64,000 nucleotides of DNA, from assembly GCA_963971225.1 (NCBI GenBank), contig OZ020268.1, positions 47,666,404 through 47,730,403 on the forward strand. The letters are read 5' to 3'. Source of the DNA: Melieria omissa (lineage: Eukaryota; Arthropoda; Insecta; Diptera; Ulidiidae). This document shows positions 47,601 to 57,640 of the stretch, in pieces (positions within the stretch are counted from its first letter, which is position 1; each line of letters begins with the position of its first letter). Position numbers and translations under genes: made by a program. Under the pieces are notes generated by a model. The model saw nothing but the letters and a program-made list of their open reading frames with translations. It was not told the origin of the DNA and made no database searches.

Positions 47601-48904
47601 TGTTTTGACTTCTTCTTAATTCTTAGGCTCTGTCATGGAGTGGAAGAAGCATTGAAAGTCATAGTATGACTTTCTTTCTTTCACTGCTTCAGTATTTGTA
47701 TTTGTATGCCTGTGTGTGTGTGTTTTAAATACTTCCTCCTGCTGTTTTTTTGGCTTAGCGCTTACTTCAGCTATTTGTTTGGTGCGCTTTGGTCGCTGCC
47801 AAAGGCGGAAGCAATTGCTCACAATGGCCCGCTGCTCGAGCGCATCCTGCCATTATTTGAATTTAAATCCCAACAGTCAACAGCTAACAAGCAAACGGCG
47901 AAGAGCGCACAGCAAATCCCCAACAAGTGTTGCCAAGTGGCAAGTGGCAGCCGTCAAGGGCCAGCGACAAGCCAGTTTCGGGCCACTTCGAGTGTATTTG
48001 TTTCTGTGTGTGTGTGTGCCGACTACAAACACTGCTGCTTTTGGCACGCTGGCGCTGTGGGAGTGCCAAGCTAATAACAAAAACAACAACAAATTGACTT
48101 TCGCCTCTCCAATACCGCATGCGGTTAGCTCATAAATTTTTTTCTCTGTAAAGCATTTGACTTTCCAGCTAATGCGCTGCGCGCCTCCTGGCTGACTGAC
48201 TGGCTGGCTAGCTGGCTGGTTGTCTTGCGCCACCACCACATATGGTCAATTTTTGTTTGTGTTGGCCCGCGCTTTTAGTGTTGTTTTCAGGGTTTTGTTA
48301 TTTGTGTTTATTGACTAACTAATTGTTGTGCCGAGTCAAAACTGTGTAGTCGAGAATGTGTCGGAAACTGCGTTTTTTGAGGTAATGGAAAATTTTTCAT
48401 TTTATGACCAACAAATTTTCCACAAATAATCACTGCTTTTTTGTGTGTGTTGGGGATTAGTTTTTTCTTTTTGTATATGTTTTTTCTATATTTTAAGTGC
48501 GACTAATGGATTAAGTGTTAAACAAGATTGTCTGGGGGGAAAAAACAACGCGAGTTGAATTTTTATGAGATGCTATTTGGGTGGCCCTGATACGCCGAAC
48601 TCCGGGAAGTGCTATGAAAAATTAAAAAAATGTTGTAAAATGTTTGGTGTTTAAAATTTTTGTTTAAAACAAGATTCGTTATTGTTTGCTATAAAAAATC
48701 ATTTTTTTAACAAATCAGGTTTATACTTTTTTTAATTATTAAAGTTTGTTGTTTTAAATTTGCCATTGTTTTAAATTAAAAAAAAAAAATTTAATTTTTT
48801 TATATTGTTTCATTTGTTTTGTTAGGCCTGTAATGAATTTTTATTAGTTAGAGTATTAAACATTTTTTTTTCACTCAATCAATTTTTAGTTTAAATTATG
48901 GACG
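47601..48904. other. Single-copy island upstream of the coding exon
   Basis: GC-richer unique sequence at 47640-48340 includes GT microsatellites (47708-47722, 48004-48018) and a GGCTGGCTAGCTGGCTGG patch at 48200-48218. From 48400 the sequence becomes very AT-rich. It lies 1.7-2.4 kb upstream of the start codon at 49999, so it is a reasonable promoter-proximal regulatory candidate. Confidence 0.35.
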
Positions 48905-49545
48905 TTAATCACTTAGAATCCGAAGTCCAACTAAATCCAAAGCGACTGAAAATTTAACCTTAAATTGCATTATTTCAATTTTAACTTGAAATAAAAAATA
49001 AATAAATAATTGACAATTTCTCTTGAGAACAACAACAAAAAAGTTAAAATACTGAAAATTGATTACTCAGAATCTCAAATCCAACTAAATTCAAATCGAG
49101 TGAAAACTTAAGAATTTTTTCTTAAGAACAACAACAAAATAGTTGAAATATTGAATAATGATCACTCTGAGTCTAAATTTCAACTAAACTCATATCGACT
49201 CAAAACTTAACCTCAAACTTCAATATTCCGTTGTAACCTTAAAAAGCTAAGTTCTTCTGAGAACAAAATACTGAGAATAAAGCACTCAGAGTCTACAATC
49301 CCCTAGATCCAGAATCCAAATCGACAGAAAATTTAAACTCAAATGACATTATTCCAATTCTAACCCCAAAATTATCATTTATCTTGAGAACAACAACAAA
49401 CGAGTTTAAATACTGAACATTGATCACTCAAAATCTAAAATCCAACTAAATTCAAATCGACTGAAAACCTAACCTTTAATCACAATATTTCAATTCTAAC
49501 CTCAAAATTATAATTTATCTTGAGAACAACAACAAAATGCTTAAA
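48905..49545. repeat. ~130-bp tandem array directly upstream of the leader
   Basis: Units contain ATCACTCAGAATCTAAAATC, CAACTAAATTCAAATCGACT, GAAAACTTAACCTCAAAT, TATTTCAATTCTAACCTC and CTTGAGAACAACAACAAAA. The CTTGAGAACAACAAC core occurs near 49023, 49123, 49256 (truncated), 49384 and 49520, spacing about 100-136. The array ends roughly 450 bases before the start codon. Confidence 0.85.
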
Positions 49546-49998
49546 ATTAACCAACAATCTATTAAAAATTTCCTCATGCAGCAACCGTTAATTATGTAAA
49601 ATTACAACTTGAGTGCCGATAAAACAATCAAAAGCAACAACAACAAAGCAAAATCACAAAAGTCGAAAGTGAAAATCCCAAAAGTATTAAACAGAAAGTA
49701 AAAACACACAAATACGTTAAAAAAATAATCAAAAAACAACAACAAAAAGTTAAACAAATCGTAAAAGTAGTTGCCTTATACCAAAAACAAAAACAAAAAA
49801 CACTTCCTTGTTGTAAATTAAAGAGCAATAAGACATACAGAAAATTCCTATATAAAAACTATATACAAATATATTTTTGTTAAAAACAAAAGCAAAAACG
49901 CAACAACAAAAACTCAACAAGCTAAAAGCCATCAAATCAAAACAAATCGCAAAACATAACCTCAACAAAGAATCGCCGTAAAAGACGGCAGTGACAAA
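49546..49998 (+). other. Presumed 5' leader of the coding exon
   Basis: An A-rich, CAA-rich, G-poor stretch with several short AAAACAAAA runs, typical of fly 5' UTRs, leads directly into the start codon. TATAAAAA at 49851-49858 lies about 148 bases upstream of the ATG, but no initiator sits at the right distance, so the transcript start is undefined. Confidence 0.4.
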
Positions 49999-50632
49999 AT
50001 GAAAAACTGTGAAATTTGTGATTTGTTCAAAATGCAGCAGCAACAACCACAACAACAACAGCCGCAATCCAACCAAACGCACCGACAAAAGAGCCTTAAA
50101 TCCTCAGCGAATGTGGCCAAAACGCTGCGGCTCTCGACAAATCAATTATGTCAGCATCAGCAGCAGCAACAACAACAGCAACAGTTGTCGTTGCTGCCCT
50201 ACCAATTGCAAATACAACAACAGCAACAACAACAACGCTGCTCCAGCGTTGGCAGCACCGGCAGCAGCACCTGCGAGACGCTCTCCTCGCTGTCCGGCTC
50301 GGCATTGTCGCCAACCAACAACACACACAACAGCAACAACAACAACAACATCAGCAGCAGCAGCATCAAACTGGCCGTCCCCAACAGCGCATCGGCTCTG
50401 TCCACGGCACTAACGAGCGCTGCTGCACTGCCGCCGTTCGACGGCGCCCCGGCGCGCACATTATTGCCACCGCCAGCGGCGCTCGCGGCCACAGCGTCTG
50501 CCGCGCTGCCGCTTGGTGGTCTCGGCGCTGCAGCCGTGGCTGCCAACTTGGCCGAGTCGTTCACGCTGCTGCAGCAGCAGGCACACCAGCACTTCCGAGA
50601 CATTCTCTATGCGGCGCACTTGCTTGGCCGAG
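49999..50632 (+). CDS. First coding exon of an unrecognised Gln/Ala-rich regulatory-type protein
   Basis: The start at 49999 has CAAA before the ATG, the preferred fly context. The exon runs 211 codons plus one base to CGAG|GTAACC, a good 5' splice site at 50633; continuing past it the frame becomes Asn/Lys/Thr-rich and stops at 50721, as expected for intron. Residues 1-11 form a Cys-containing start (CEIC). Gln-rich stretches lie at about 13-23, 54-62 and 73-79, a basic segment at 28-44, a Ser-rich segment at 82-105, Asn and Ser runs at 111-122, and an Ala/Leu/Pro-rich part at 131-182. The last 28 residues (LAESFTLLQQQ ... FRDILYAAHLLGR) are the least repetitive and look helical, so probably the conserved end joined to the next domain. 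The Gln runs use mixed CAG and CAA. Such composition is usual for transcription factors and RNA regulators; I cannot name the gene. Confidence 0.8.
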
Positions 50633-51017
50633 GTAACCAAAACAATAACAAAAACCAATACATTACAACAAAAACAAACAAACAAACAACAACAATGTAC
50701 ACGATTATGTATTGTCCATAAGTTATGCGGGGAAAAACTGCCAGAGGGAAAATAGGCAGAAGCGTTCAAAGCTGACGGCAGCAGCCACTCAATGAAATGG
50801 CAACGGCCAGTGTAATTGTTGCAAATTATTTATGAAAATTGTGCGCATTTATTACCATATTTTCGACACAAGTGTGTCGCCTTATGGCGGCTTTATGTAG
50901 CGTGGTCATTGGCAGTGGGTAATCATAATTTTTTTCAAATATTGTTTGCCATAAATTTGCGAATTTTTCCATCTATCACTCAAGAGTATCTAACGGACTT
51001 GTGCGTTTAATGGTCGG
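50633..51017 (+). other. Start of the intron after the coding exon
   Basis: Begins with the donor GTAACC. It contains a CAA tract at 50673-50696 and unique sequence. No acceptor with a compatible phase (the next exon must supply two bases of the split codon) was identified with confidence in the rest of the window, so the intron probably exceeds 13 kb. Confidence 0.5.
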
Positions 51018-51517
51018 TTTGTACTGTGTGACACTATTGCTTTGCTTTTTGTGACACTCTTTTGGGCAATCATTCATAAATTCAGACTCTCTTAGTTAAT
51101 GGTGATTTTAAAATGACATAAAACCATGTCACACTGTATAAAAATATTGTAAGAAAGAGAGATGTGGTCTTAGTTTTATGTTTTCATGTTAAGTAAGTTA
51201 ATGTTGGTAGGCAATGGGCACTTAATATCACAATAAGTTAATGAAGTAGCAAACATAAAAGTGAAGTGAAAAACATAAACATATGTGACAAACTGTTAGA
51301 ACTATGTTGATGAAGTTTTAAATGGCAGATCATTAGTATTCGGTGTCACAAAGAATTTCAGCATATAAAAAAATATTGTAAAAAAAAGTATTTTGGCTTT
51401 AATTTTTTGTCGTTATGTGACAAAGTGCCAGAATTATATTAAGAACGTTAATTCTGGTAGTCGATCTGGCTTAAATGTCGCAAAAAGTTATCTAAATATC
51501 AGAAATATGTTTTAATA

Positions 51518-52026
51518 TCAGGTGTACAACTTTGCTTCCGCCGTTTTCCGATAGGTGGCTGTACCGGCTGAGGCTGGTTGAAATACATAGATGGTAATGC
51601 CTTTAAAGTGAGTGTGGACAGTGCCTAACGAATTGTCATCGCCGTTTCAGTGACAGTTGTTCTTGTTTTCGTATTATTCACGCTCGAAAATGTCCGTTTA
51701 TGTGCCCAATTCTCGCCATTTGCGGGAAGTTTTACCTTTCTGTTACAATTCGAAAAAAAATGCAGCTGAAGCGCATCGAATGCTCTCAGAAACTTACGGT
51801 AATGCTGCTCTGAGTGAAAGAACGTGTCGGGAGTGGTTTCAACGTTTTAAAAATGGTGATTTCGTGGTGAGTGAAAATGGTGAGTCATCCTCCAACACGA
51901 CAATGCTCGGCCTCACGTCGCAAAAGTGGTCAAAAAGTACCTGAAAACGCTGAAATGGGAAGTCTTGCCCCACCCGCCGTATTCCCCAGATGTCGCCCCT
52001 TCTGACTTCCACCAAGTTGTGACATA
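51518..52026 (+). mobile_element. Internally deleted mariner-like element
   Basis: The left end reads TCAGGTGTACAACTTTGCTT after a TA dinucleotide (51516-51517), a mariner-type terminal inverted repeat, followed by about 170 bases of 5' UTR. The right end is less clear: AAGTTGT at 52014 could be the decayed mate of the left repeat but merges into host repeat. Total length is about 0.5 kb against ~1.3 kb for a full mariner, because most of the transposase is missing. Confidence 0.75.
51690..52012 (+). pseudogene. Mariner transposase remnant: N-terminal HTH joined to DD34D C-terminal half
   Basis: From the ATG at 51690 about 60 codons match the N-terminal helix-turn-helix region (REVLPFCYNSKKNAAEAHRM, then ALSERTCREWFQRFKNGDF). 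After a large internal deletion the sequence resumes at 51893 one base out of frame, with the DNARPH motif (second catalytic Asp at 51899-51901) and the YSPDVAPSD motif (third Asp at 52004-52006). The two Asp residues are separated by 34 residues, the mariner DD34D spacing. The first catalytic Asp region is absent, so the copy is inactive. Confidence 0.85.
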
Positions 52027-52549
52027 GTGTCACAAAAACCTAAAATGCGCTAGAATCATAGCAATTCACTTTTTGTTAGTAGACAATTGGCATTAGCTGC
52101 CAAAAGCAATTAATGAGTACACAAAATTGTCTTCAGAGTTAGTGGCTTGCTGTCACAAAACTTAAAAATATATAACAATGTTTTAAAATTATATAATAAA
52201 AGTCGATATTGTTATTAAGTTATTAAAGTACCAGAAATAGTCTTAAAACTTAATTATTTGGTGTCACAAGACTAGACTACCTACTACTATTTATTCTTTA
52301 TACTTCCGTCTACTACCTAATCTTTAGACTTCACAGGAGTCTACTGCATTTCACGGTGATGTTTTACAATCAAATTTTCTCTAAATAAGGTCCAAGAAGA
52401 CCGGTCCGGATGTACAAAGAGTGTAGGGTTTAAACTTTGCTGAATCAAATTTGTCAGTACTTTATTAAAGATCTGCCAGCTGGCCATAAAGACGACAAAA
52501 TAGAAAGAGACCAAATCTGCTATTTTTAAATCGTACTCTATGCATTGCT

Positions 52550-53175
52550 TAGAAAAATTTCACAATTTCATCTAAATCAACATTTAATGTTATGTTGAGT
52601 ATGTTTGCAATACTAAAATTTAATACATATATTCAAATCTACTATGTCGCAGTCATGTCACACATTAATTTACGTATCATATAAAGTGTCATATTTTTTC
52701 ACTTCAATCAACATTTAATTTTATATTCAGAATATTTTCAATGTCTAAATCAAATATATATTTTTTTCTCTATGTCACAGTTATGTCACACATTATGCTG
52801 CGCTCAGAAAAGTATAAAATTTTTATCCAAATCAACATTTAATGTTGTTTTGACTGTATTTGTAATACTAAAATTAAATATATTCACTTCTATGATACTA
52901 TGTCGCAGTCATGTCACATATTATTTTACGCTTAAAAAAGTGTCATATTTTTAGCTCAACCAACATTTAATTTTATATTTTCAATGTTTAAATATAATAT
53001 ATTTACTTCTACTACGTCACAGTCTTGTCACACATCATTGTATGCTCAGAAAAATGTCACACTTTCACCTAAATCGACATTTAATGTTATGTTGAGCGTA
53101 TTATTCTGTTTAAATGAAATATATTTATCTCAAATATGTCACAGTTATGTCACACATCATTGTATGCTCACAATG
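52550..53175. repeat. ~122-bp TGTCACA-rich tandem array (right block)
   Basis: Same monomer as the block at 46840-47600: GTCATGTCACACATTATT, CGCTCAGAAAAGTGTCAC, AATCAACATTTAATGTTATG and TTCAATGTCTAAATTAAATA in the same order. Cores lie near 52655, 52782, 52911, 53023 and 53144. Orientation is the same as in the left block. Confidence 0.9.
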
Positions 53176-56100
53176 TAAGCAAAAAAAAAGTTCTATTCTA
53201 TTCAATTGATTCTACTTAGAAGTGATTCAACTTTTCAAATTTTCCTTAACTTTTGTTTGTAGCCTAATGTAAGTAAGGTTTTGTCTGTTGTAGACACGAA
53301 ATTATTTCCAAGTAAAGACCTACCACAAAATAACAACAACAATTAGTCATTGTAACTACACAATGCCTTCCATGCATCAAAAACGTATCAGCTCGAGCGG
53401 CCCCAACACATCACACCTGCAATTAACAAATTGGCGCGTGCCATGAGGCGCGTTTGCGTCCATACACAGCGTCACATTGTCGGCAACATTGTGCGCGAAA
53501 ATGCGCTGACAATGTCAACAATGCAATCGCATACACAGACAATCGTTTAAAAGTAGTCAGTGGCGGCGAAGCGTGTGTCCAATGTCCATTAGCGACGCCC
53601 ACAATGCGCGAAATGTTGGTCGAAATTTGAGTACGCACACACATGAGTATATATATAAATACATAGGTATATGTGGCATACATATATATGTACATATATG
53701 TGTATATATACTTGTAAGTATACATAAAACACCACAGGGTGGTTTAATGCGTTGTAAACGCATTAAAATTTTCGCTTTCTACGCGCTGCCCAAATGTGAG
53801 TTAATGCTGCGCTCATTGACAATAATAGACTGCATGCGCCAACAAAAACAACAACAACAACATTGACAATAGACAATAGCTGCACCATCAAGCGTCACTT
53901 AATCGGCGCCAAGCTGTCAGTGTCACTGGCCATCTGTCACACGTTGCCGCTAAACACAGTCACAGACACAGACACAGGCCTTTTCGCGTCCCAGTCACAC
54001 AGTCAGTCGCCAGCCACAGTGACACTGCCTATTCTACAGTCCAACCTGTTGCCTTTGTTTTTGCCTCCATTTGGCCGCTTATATCCGTTTTGCTACTTAT
54101 CCCATTACGCCGCTTGGCTTCTTCTTGAGCCCCTCGAAGCCATCGTTGCTTTCCACTGGTCAACGTCGCACTGCATCGTCTGTCATTTGGCGCTTACTTC
54201 TGTCAACCACTGAGCCAGTGCGCAGTTATTTAGTCAGCCGCTCTTTCACAGCGAAATACAGCGTTTAACCCTTTCAGATCTGAGCCTTAGTTGTTGGGAA
54301 GTGTCTATTTTTTGCCAAATGGTTGTTTTGATAGAAAATCATAAAATATTTTGTATTGTTTGAAATTGGGCACACACAGTCTGAAAGTGTTAATCTGAAC
54401 TGCCTTTCTGCCAAACACAATGCTCGCTCGTTTGTCTGTCCGTGTGTTCGCATATCTGTCTGTTTGATTGCTTGTATGTTGGTATGTTTATGAGTCTCGC
54501 TGTTTGTATGGCTGCCTGTCTATTTGCGCCCGCATTCTTCTCACTCAATTTGACGTGAGTTATGGTTCCGCGGTTTTTATTTTTCGTTTTGGTGCTCGTT
54601 ATTTTTCGCACTCGCACAACCATTTGCGGCATTTGCGGCCATATAAATAATTTGTCACGCAATCAATATGTCATACAACAACAAGAACTGAAAACAACAA
54701 CAACAAAATCATTAAAAGCAGCAGTTAGGAGTATGAAAAAACTCAAACTCAACTTTCAGTGTCAACTACGAATCGCATTGAATTCGATTGGGTTCGATTG
54801 GGTTCGATGTGGGTGACAGGTGTGCGCGGCGTGTGGAATAATTCGGCACCCGGCGCCTAATGTGATTACTTCTGAATTTATTTGCTTGTGTCGCATATTT
54901 TGTCAGTCACTACCTTTTTTTATTTATTTTTTACTGACTACACTTTGCTGGCAGCGGCAACCGAGTTGTTGTGAACCCTTGGAAAATGCGATTTTCCGGT
55001 GTTGTAGTTGAAAGAAAATGTGTTCATGCCACAACTGGCACGTAATAACATGCGAAATTGTTTCATTAACCCACAATTAACGTTAAAGCGGTCAGAAAAT
55101 AACATTTTAATGTGTGATTTATTGCGGTCAGAGGGACAATGCAGTCGAAAAAAGGTGTCAATTGTGGGATTTAAAACTGATTAATTATTGTAGCTTAGTT
55201 TTGCATTTGCGGTTAAATGCTAAATGAAGTGTCCAGAGAGAAGAGGAGAATATTTTTTTATTTAATTTTTATATTTTTATTTTTGTTATTATTTTAATTT
55301 TTTTTATGCAAACACTTCAAAGTGTTTTCATTAAAATCGATTTATTTCTGTAAATATTAGCATTTACATTCCAAGTCCCTTTTTAATTTAACGCTTTAAG
55401 CCTTCAAAGTTGTAAAGAGTAAATTTTTCATTTCAGTTTTCGTGCATTTCTTATGTGTTGTTTATTTTTTCACAAGTTTTTTTATGCCATATTTCCTTAA
55501 CGCTTCGTTCAATAAAGCAGAAAAGCGTTAAATAACTTTTGCACGCTTTTCCTGCTTCAGCCCTGCGCACACCCACTCGCACTCGCACACACACACAAAC
55601 CCACCTTAACGACCAGCAGCAATCCCTATAAATTTGAATTTAAAAATTTTGTCTCTCGTCGTTGTCGATGGCGGCGCGTGTGCCATCGTCAACACAGCGC
55701 CCCAGGCAGTTCGCTCGCACGCACGCAGATTCTTTGCTTGAAATATTTAAAAGTCTTCTTTTTATCTGCAACACTTTATCATTCACACGCAGACAACGGT
55801 CGCCGTGCCACCACTTGCCGCCTCCCTTTTTCCCGCCCCATCACTTCTCATCACTCCCAGCCGCACACACGCATACACACACGTTCTCGTCACACGCCAT
55901 GTGGACGGCCGCACGCTGGCTGACGTTTGTGTACGGCTTGAAAAATTGTCAATTGTTGAGTTTGTCATGCTGACAAAATGATGAATTGGCCCGAACGCTT
56001 CGCAACCCGATATCAATCGCTCTGCGTGTTGCACCAAAAACAACAAAAGCAACATAAGCAGCAATAAAACGTTGCTGTGCAGCCGCATTGGCAGCAACAT

Positions 56101-56319
56101 TTGCTGGCAGTTAAACAATTGCAATGTGTGTGCCGAGCTGATAACTTTATAAGCGTCTATTTGCATTTGTAGATGTGTGAGTTTGTGTGTGTGTGTGTTT
56201 TGGCACATGTGGCAGCATTGGTGGCAATATTTTACGAGAATTACTGTAGTTGGCTGTATGGCAAAGAGCAAAAGCCAACCCCATAAGAGCTGAGTTTGTG
56301 TTCTGAGCAAGCAGTGTGT
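53176..56319. other. Single-copy islands downstream of the exon, probably intronic
   Basis: GC-richer unique stretches are 53370-54260, 54780-55010 and 55560-56320, with an AT-rich gap at 55080-55560. Simple tracts: ATAT/ACAT at 53650-53725, CA/GT at 55585-55600 and 56178-56200. One MITE lies at 54265. Open frames lack recognisable domains. Candidate regulatory segments of the gene whose exon lies at 49999-50632. Confidence 0.35.
54265..54393. mobile_element. piggyBac-like MITE, 129 bp
   Basis: The left end TTAACCCTTTCAGATCTG and the right end (read inward) TTAACACTTTCAGACTG form an imperfect terminal inverted repeat enclosed by TTAA. The terminal CCCTTTCRGR motif is shared with the MITE at 42356, suggesting the same family. 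The interior is 90-odd AT-rich bases without coding capacity. Confidence 0.7.
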
Positions 56320-57640
56320 GACACTGTGTCACATAAATTCATAAATCACCTTTGAGTGAGTATGTGACATACAAATCTGGGTGAGTGTTTTCTTTTAAAA
56401 GTCAACAATATGCAAATTTGTAAAATTTTCATTCAAATTTTATGGACAAATTGTCTTATAAAGTGTTGGTAACAGTGTCACAAAACCCAAATTACTCAAA
56501 CAAGCACATATTGCACCATTATGTAAGTCTGTGACATAAAAGTTTAGCACAGTTTTGCTTCTGAAGCCTGCAGTGCGACGTTTTTGATAAGTTTTTGTTA
56601 AAATTCACAAAAAAAATATCTAAAAATATATGATAAGAGTGTCACAAACCACAATTTAATCAGCCAATCACATATTACACGTGAACATGAATTTGTGACA
56701 CATGAAATTGGAGTGCTTGTTTTTTTCTAGTCAACAGTACAAAAGGTTTTATTATTTTTTTTAAATTAATAAAAAACGTCTTTTAAAATGTGATAACAAT
56801 GTGACATAAACTAAATTAATCAAAGAAACACATATATAACTTTTTTATGTGAGTGTGTCACATAAAAATATGACCCAGTTTTTCTTTTACCATCGACAAA
56901 ATGAAAATTATTACAATTTTCAGTTCGATTTTATTACAAAAAATGTCTTATAAAGTGTAATAATACTGTCACAAATCCCAAATTAATCAAGGTTTTCTTT
57001 TAAACATCAACAATATGGAAATGTTTAAAATTATCAATTTTAGTTAGGTGTGACAACACTGTCACAAAACTCACATTAAGAAAACAAACATAACTCACCA
57101 CTTGTGTGTGATACACAAATATGGAGAAGTGTTTATTTTAAAGAATACTATTCAAGATCCAAATGCAATAAAAATTAATTTAAAAGTTCAAGCATTCAAC
57201 TTACGTATAACTATTACTTTGGGACTGTAATAAAACTTTTATGTAAGAATATTATAAAACAACAACAACAAAGCTGTCACACACTCAAAAATGACTTAAT
57301 ACTTCATGTTTGGCCAATTTGATTTGATTTGAATAATATGAATAAAAAATTGTTGCTCATTTCATGTCCCAAAAATTTTGGGACGCACTGCCACAACTTA
57401 AAATTAGTACAAATTATTGTAGCGTCGCACAAATAGCACTAAATATTTTTACCAAAAGCTTAATGTGTCACAGAATCCAAATAAAACATTTATTGACTTG
57501 AACATTCCTATATGAATTGATTGTTATTATACCTAAATATTTTTTACCAAAAGCTTAATGTGTCACAGAATCTAAATAAAACATTTATTGACTTGAACAT
57601 TCCTACATGAATTGATTCTTATTATACCTAATTGAAAAAG
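56320..57640. repeat. GTGTCACAAAACCC tandem/irregular repeat field
   Basis: Units of roughly 150-180 bases carry GTGTCACAAAACCCAAATTA, ATCAAACAAACACATA, GTGAGTGTGACATAAAA, TTTTCTTTTAAAAGTCAACA and AATATGCAAATTTGTAAAAT in order. Cores are near 56475, 56640, 56800, 56965 and 57058. The body sequence differs from the 122-bp family although TGTCACA is shared. Later units become irregular. Confidence 0.75.
57438..57631. repeat. ~95-bp near-perfect direct duplication
   Basis: AAATATTTTTACCAAAAGCT to GATTGTTATTATACCTA occurs twice head-to-tail, with starts near 57441 and 57535 and only a few differences, including one T-run length change. It is a recent duplication within the repeat field. Confidence 0.95.

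Larger units (their letters stand above)
51018..52310. repeat. Diverged GTCACA-containing repeat field, interrupted by a mariner
   Basis: Phrases such as GTGTCACAAAGA, TATAAAAATATTGTAA and AAGTTAATGAAGTA recur irregularly; TATAAAAATATTGTAAG at about 51136 returns at about 51363. Units containing GTCACAAAA occur on both sides of the mariner (51345-51500 and 52025-52300), implying that the transposon landed in a pre-existing array. Confidence 0.6.

Noticed and set aside
49851..49858. TATA box of the coding gene
   Set aside because: TATAAAAA lies in an A/T-rich leader and no initiator is found 25-35 bases downstream.
50148..50636. Alternative-frame coding of 162 codons overlapping the exon
   Set aside because: It is the shadow of the Gln/Ala-rich frame in another phase and lacks the good start context and in-frame donor of the 49999 frame.
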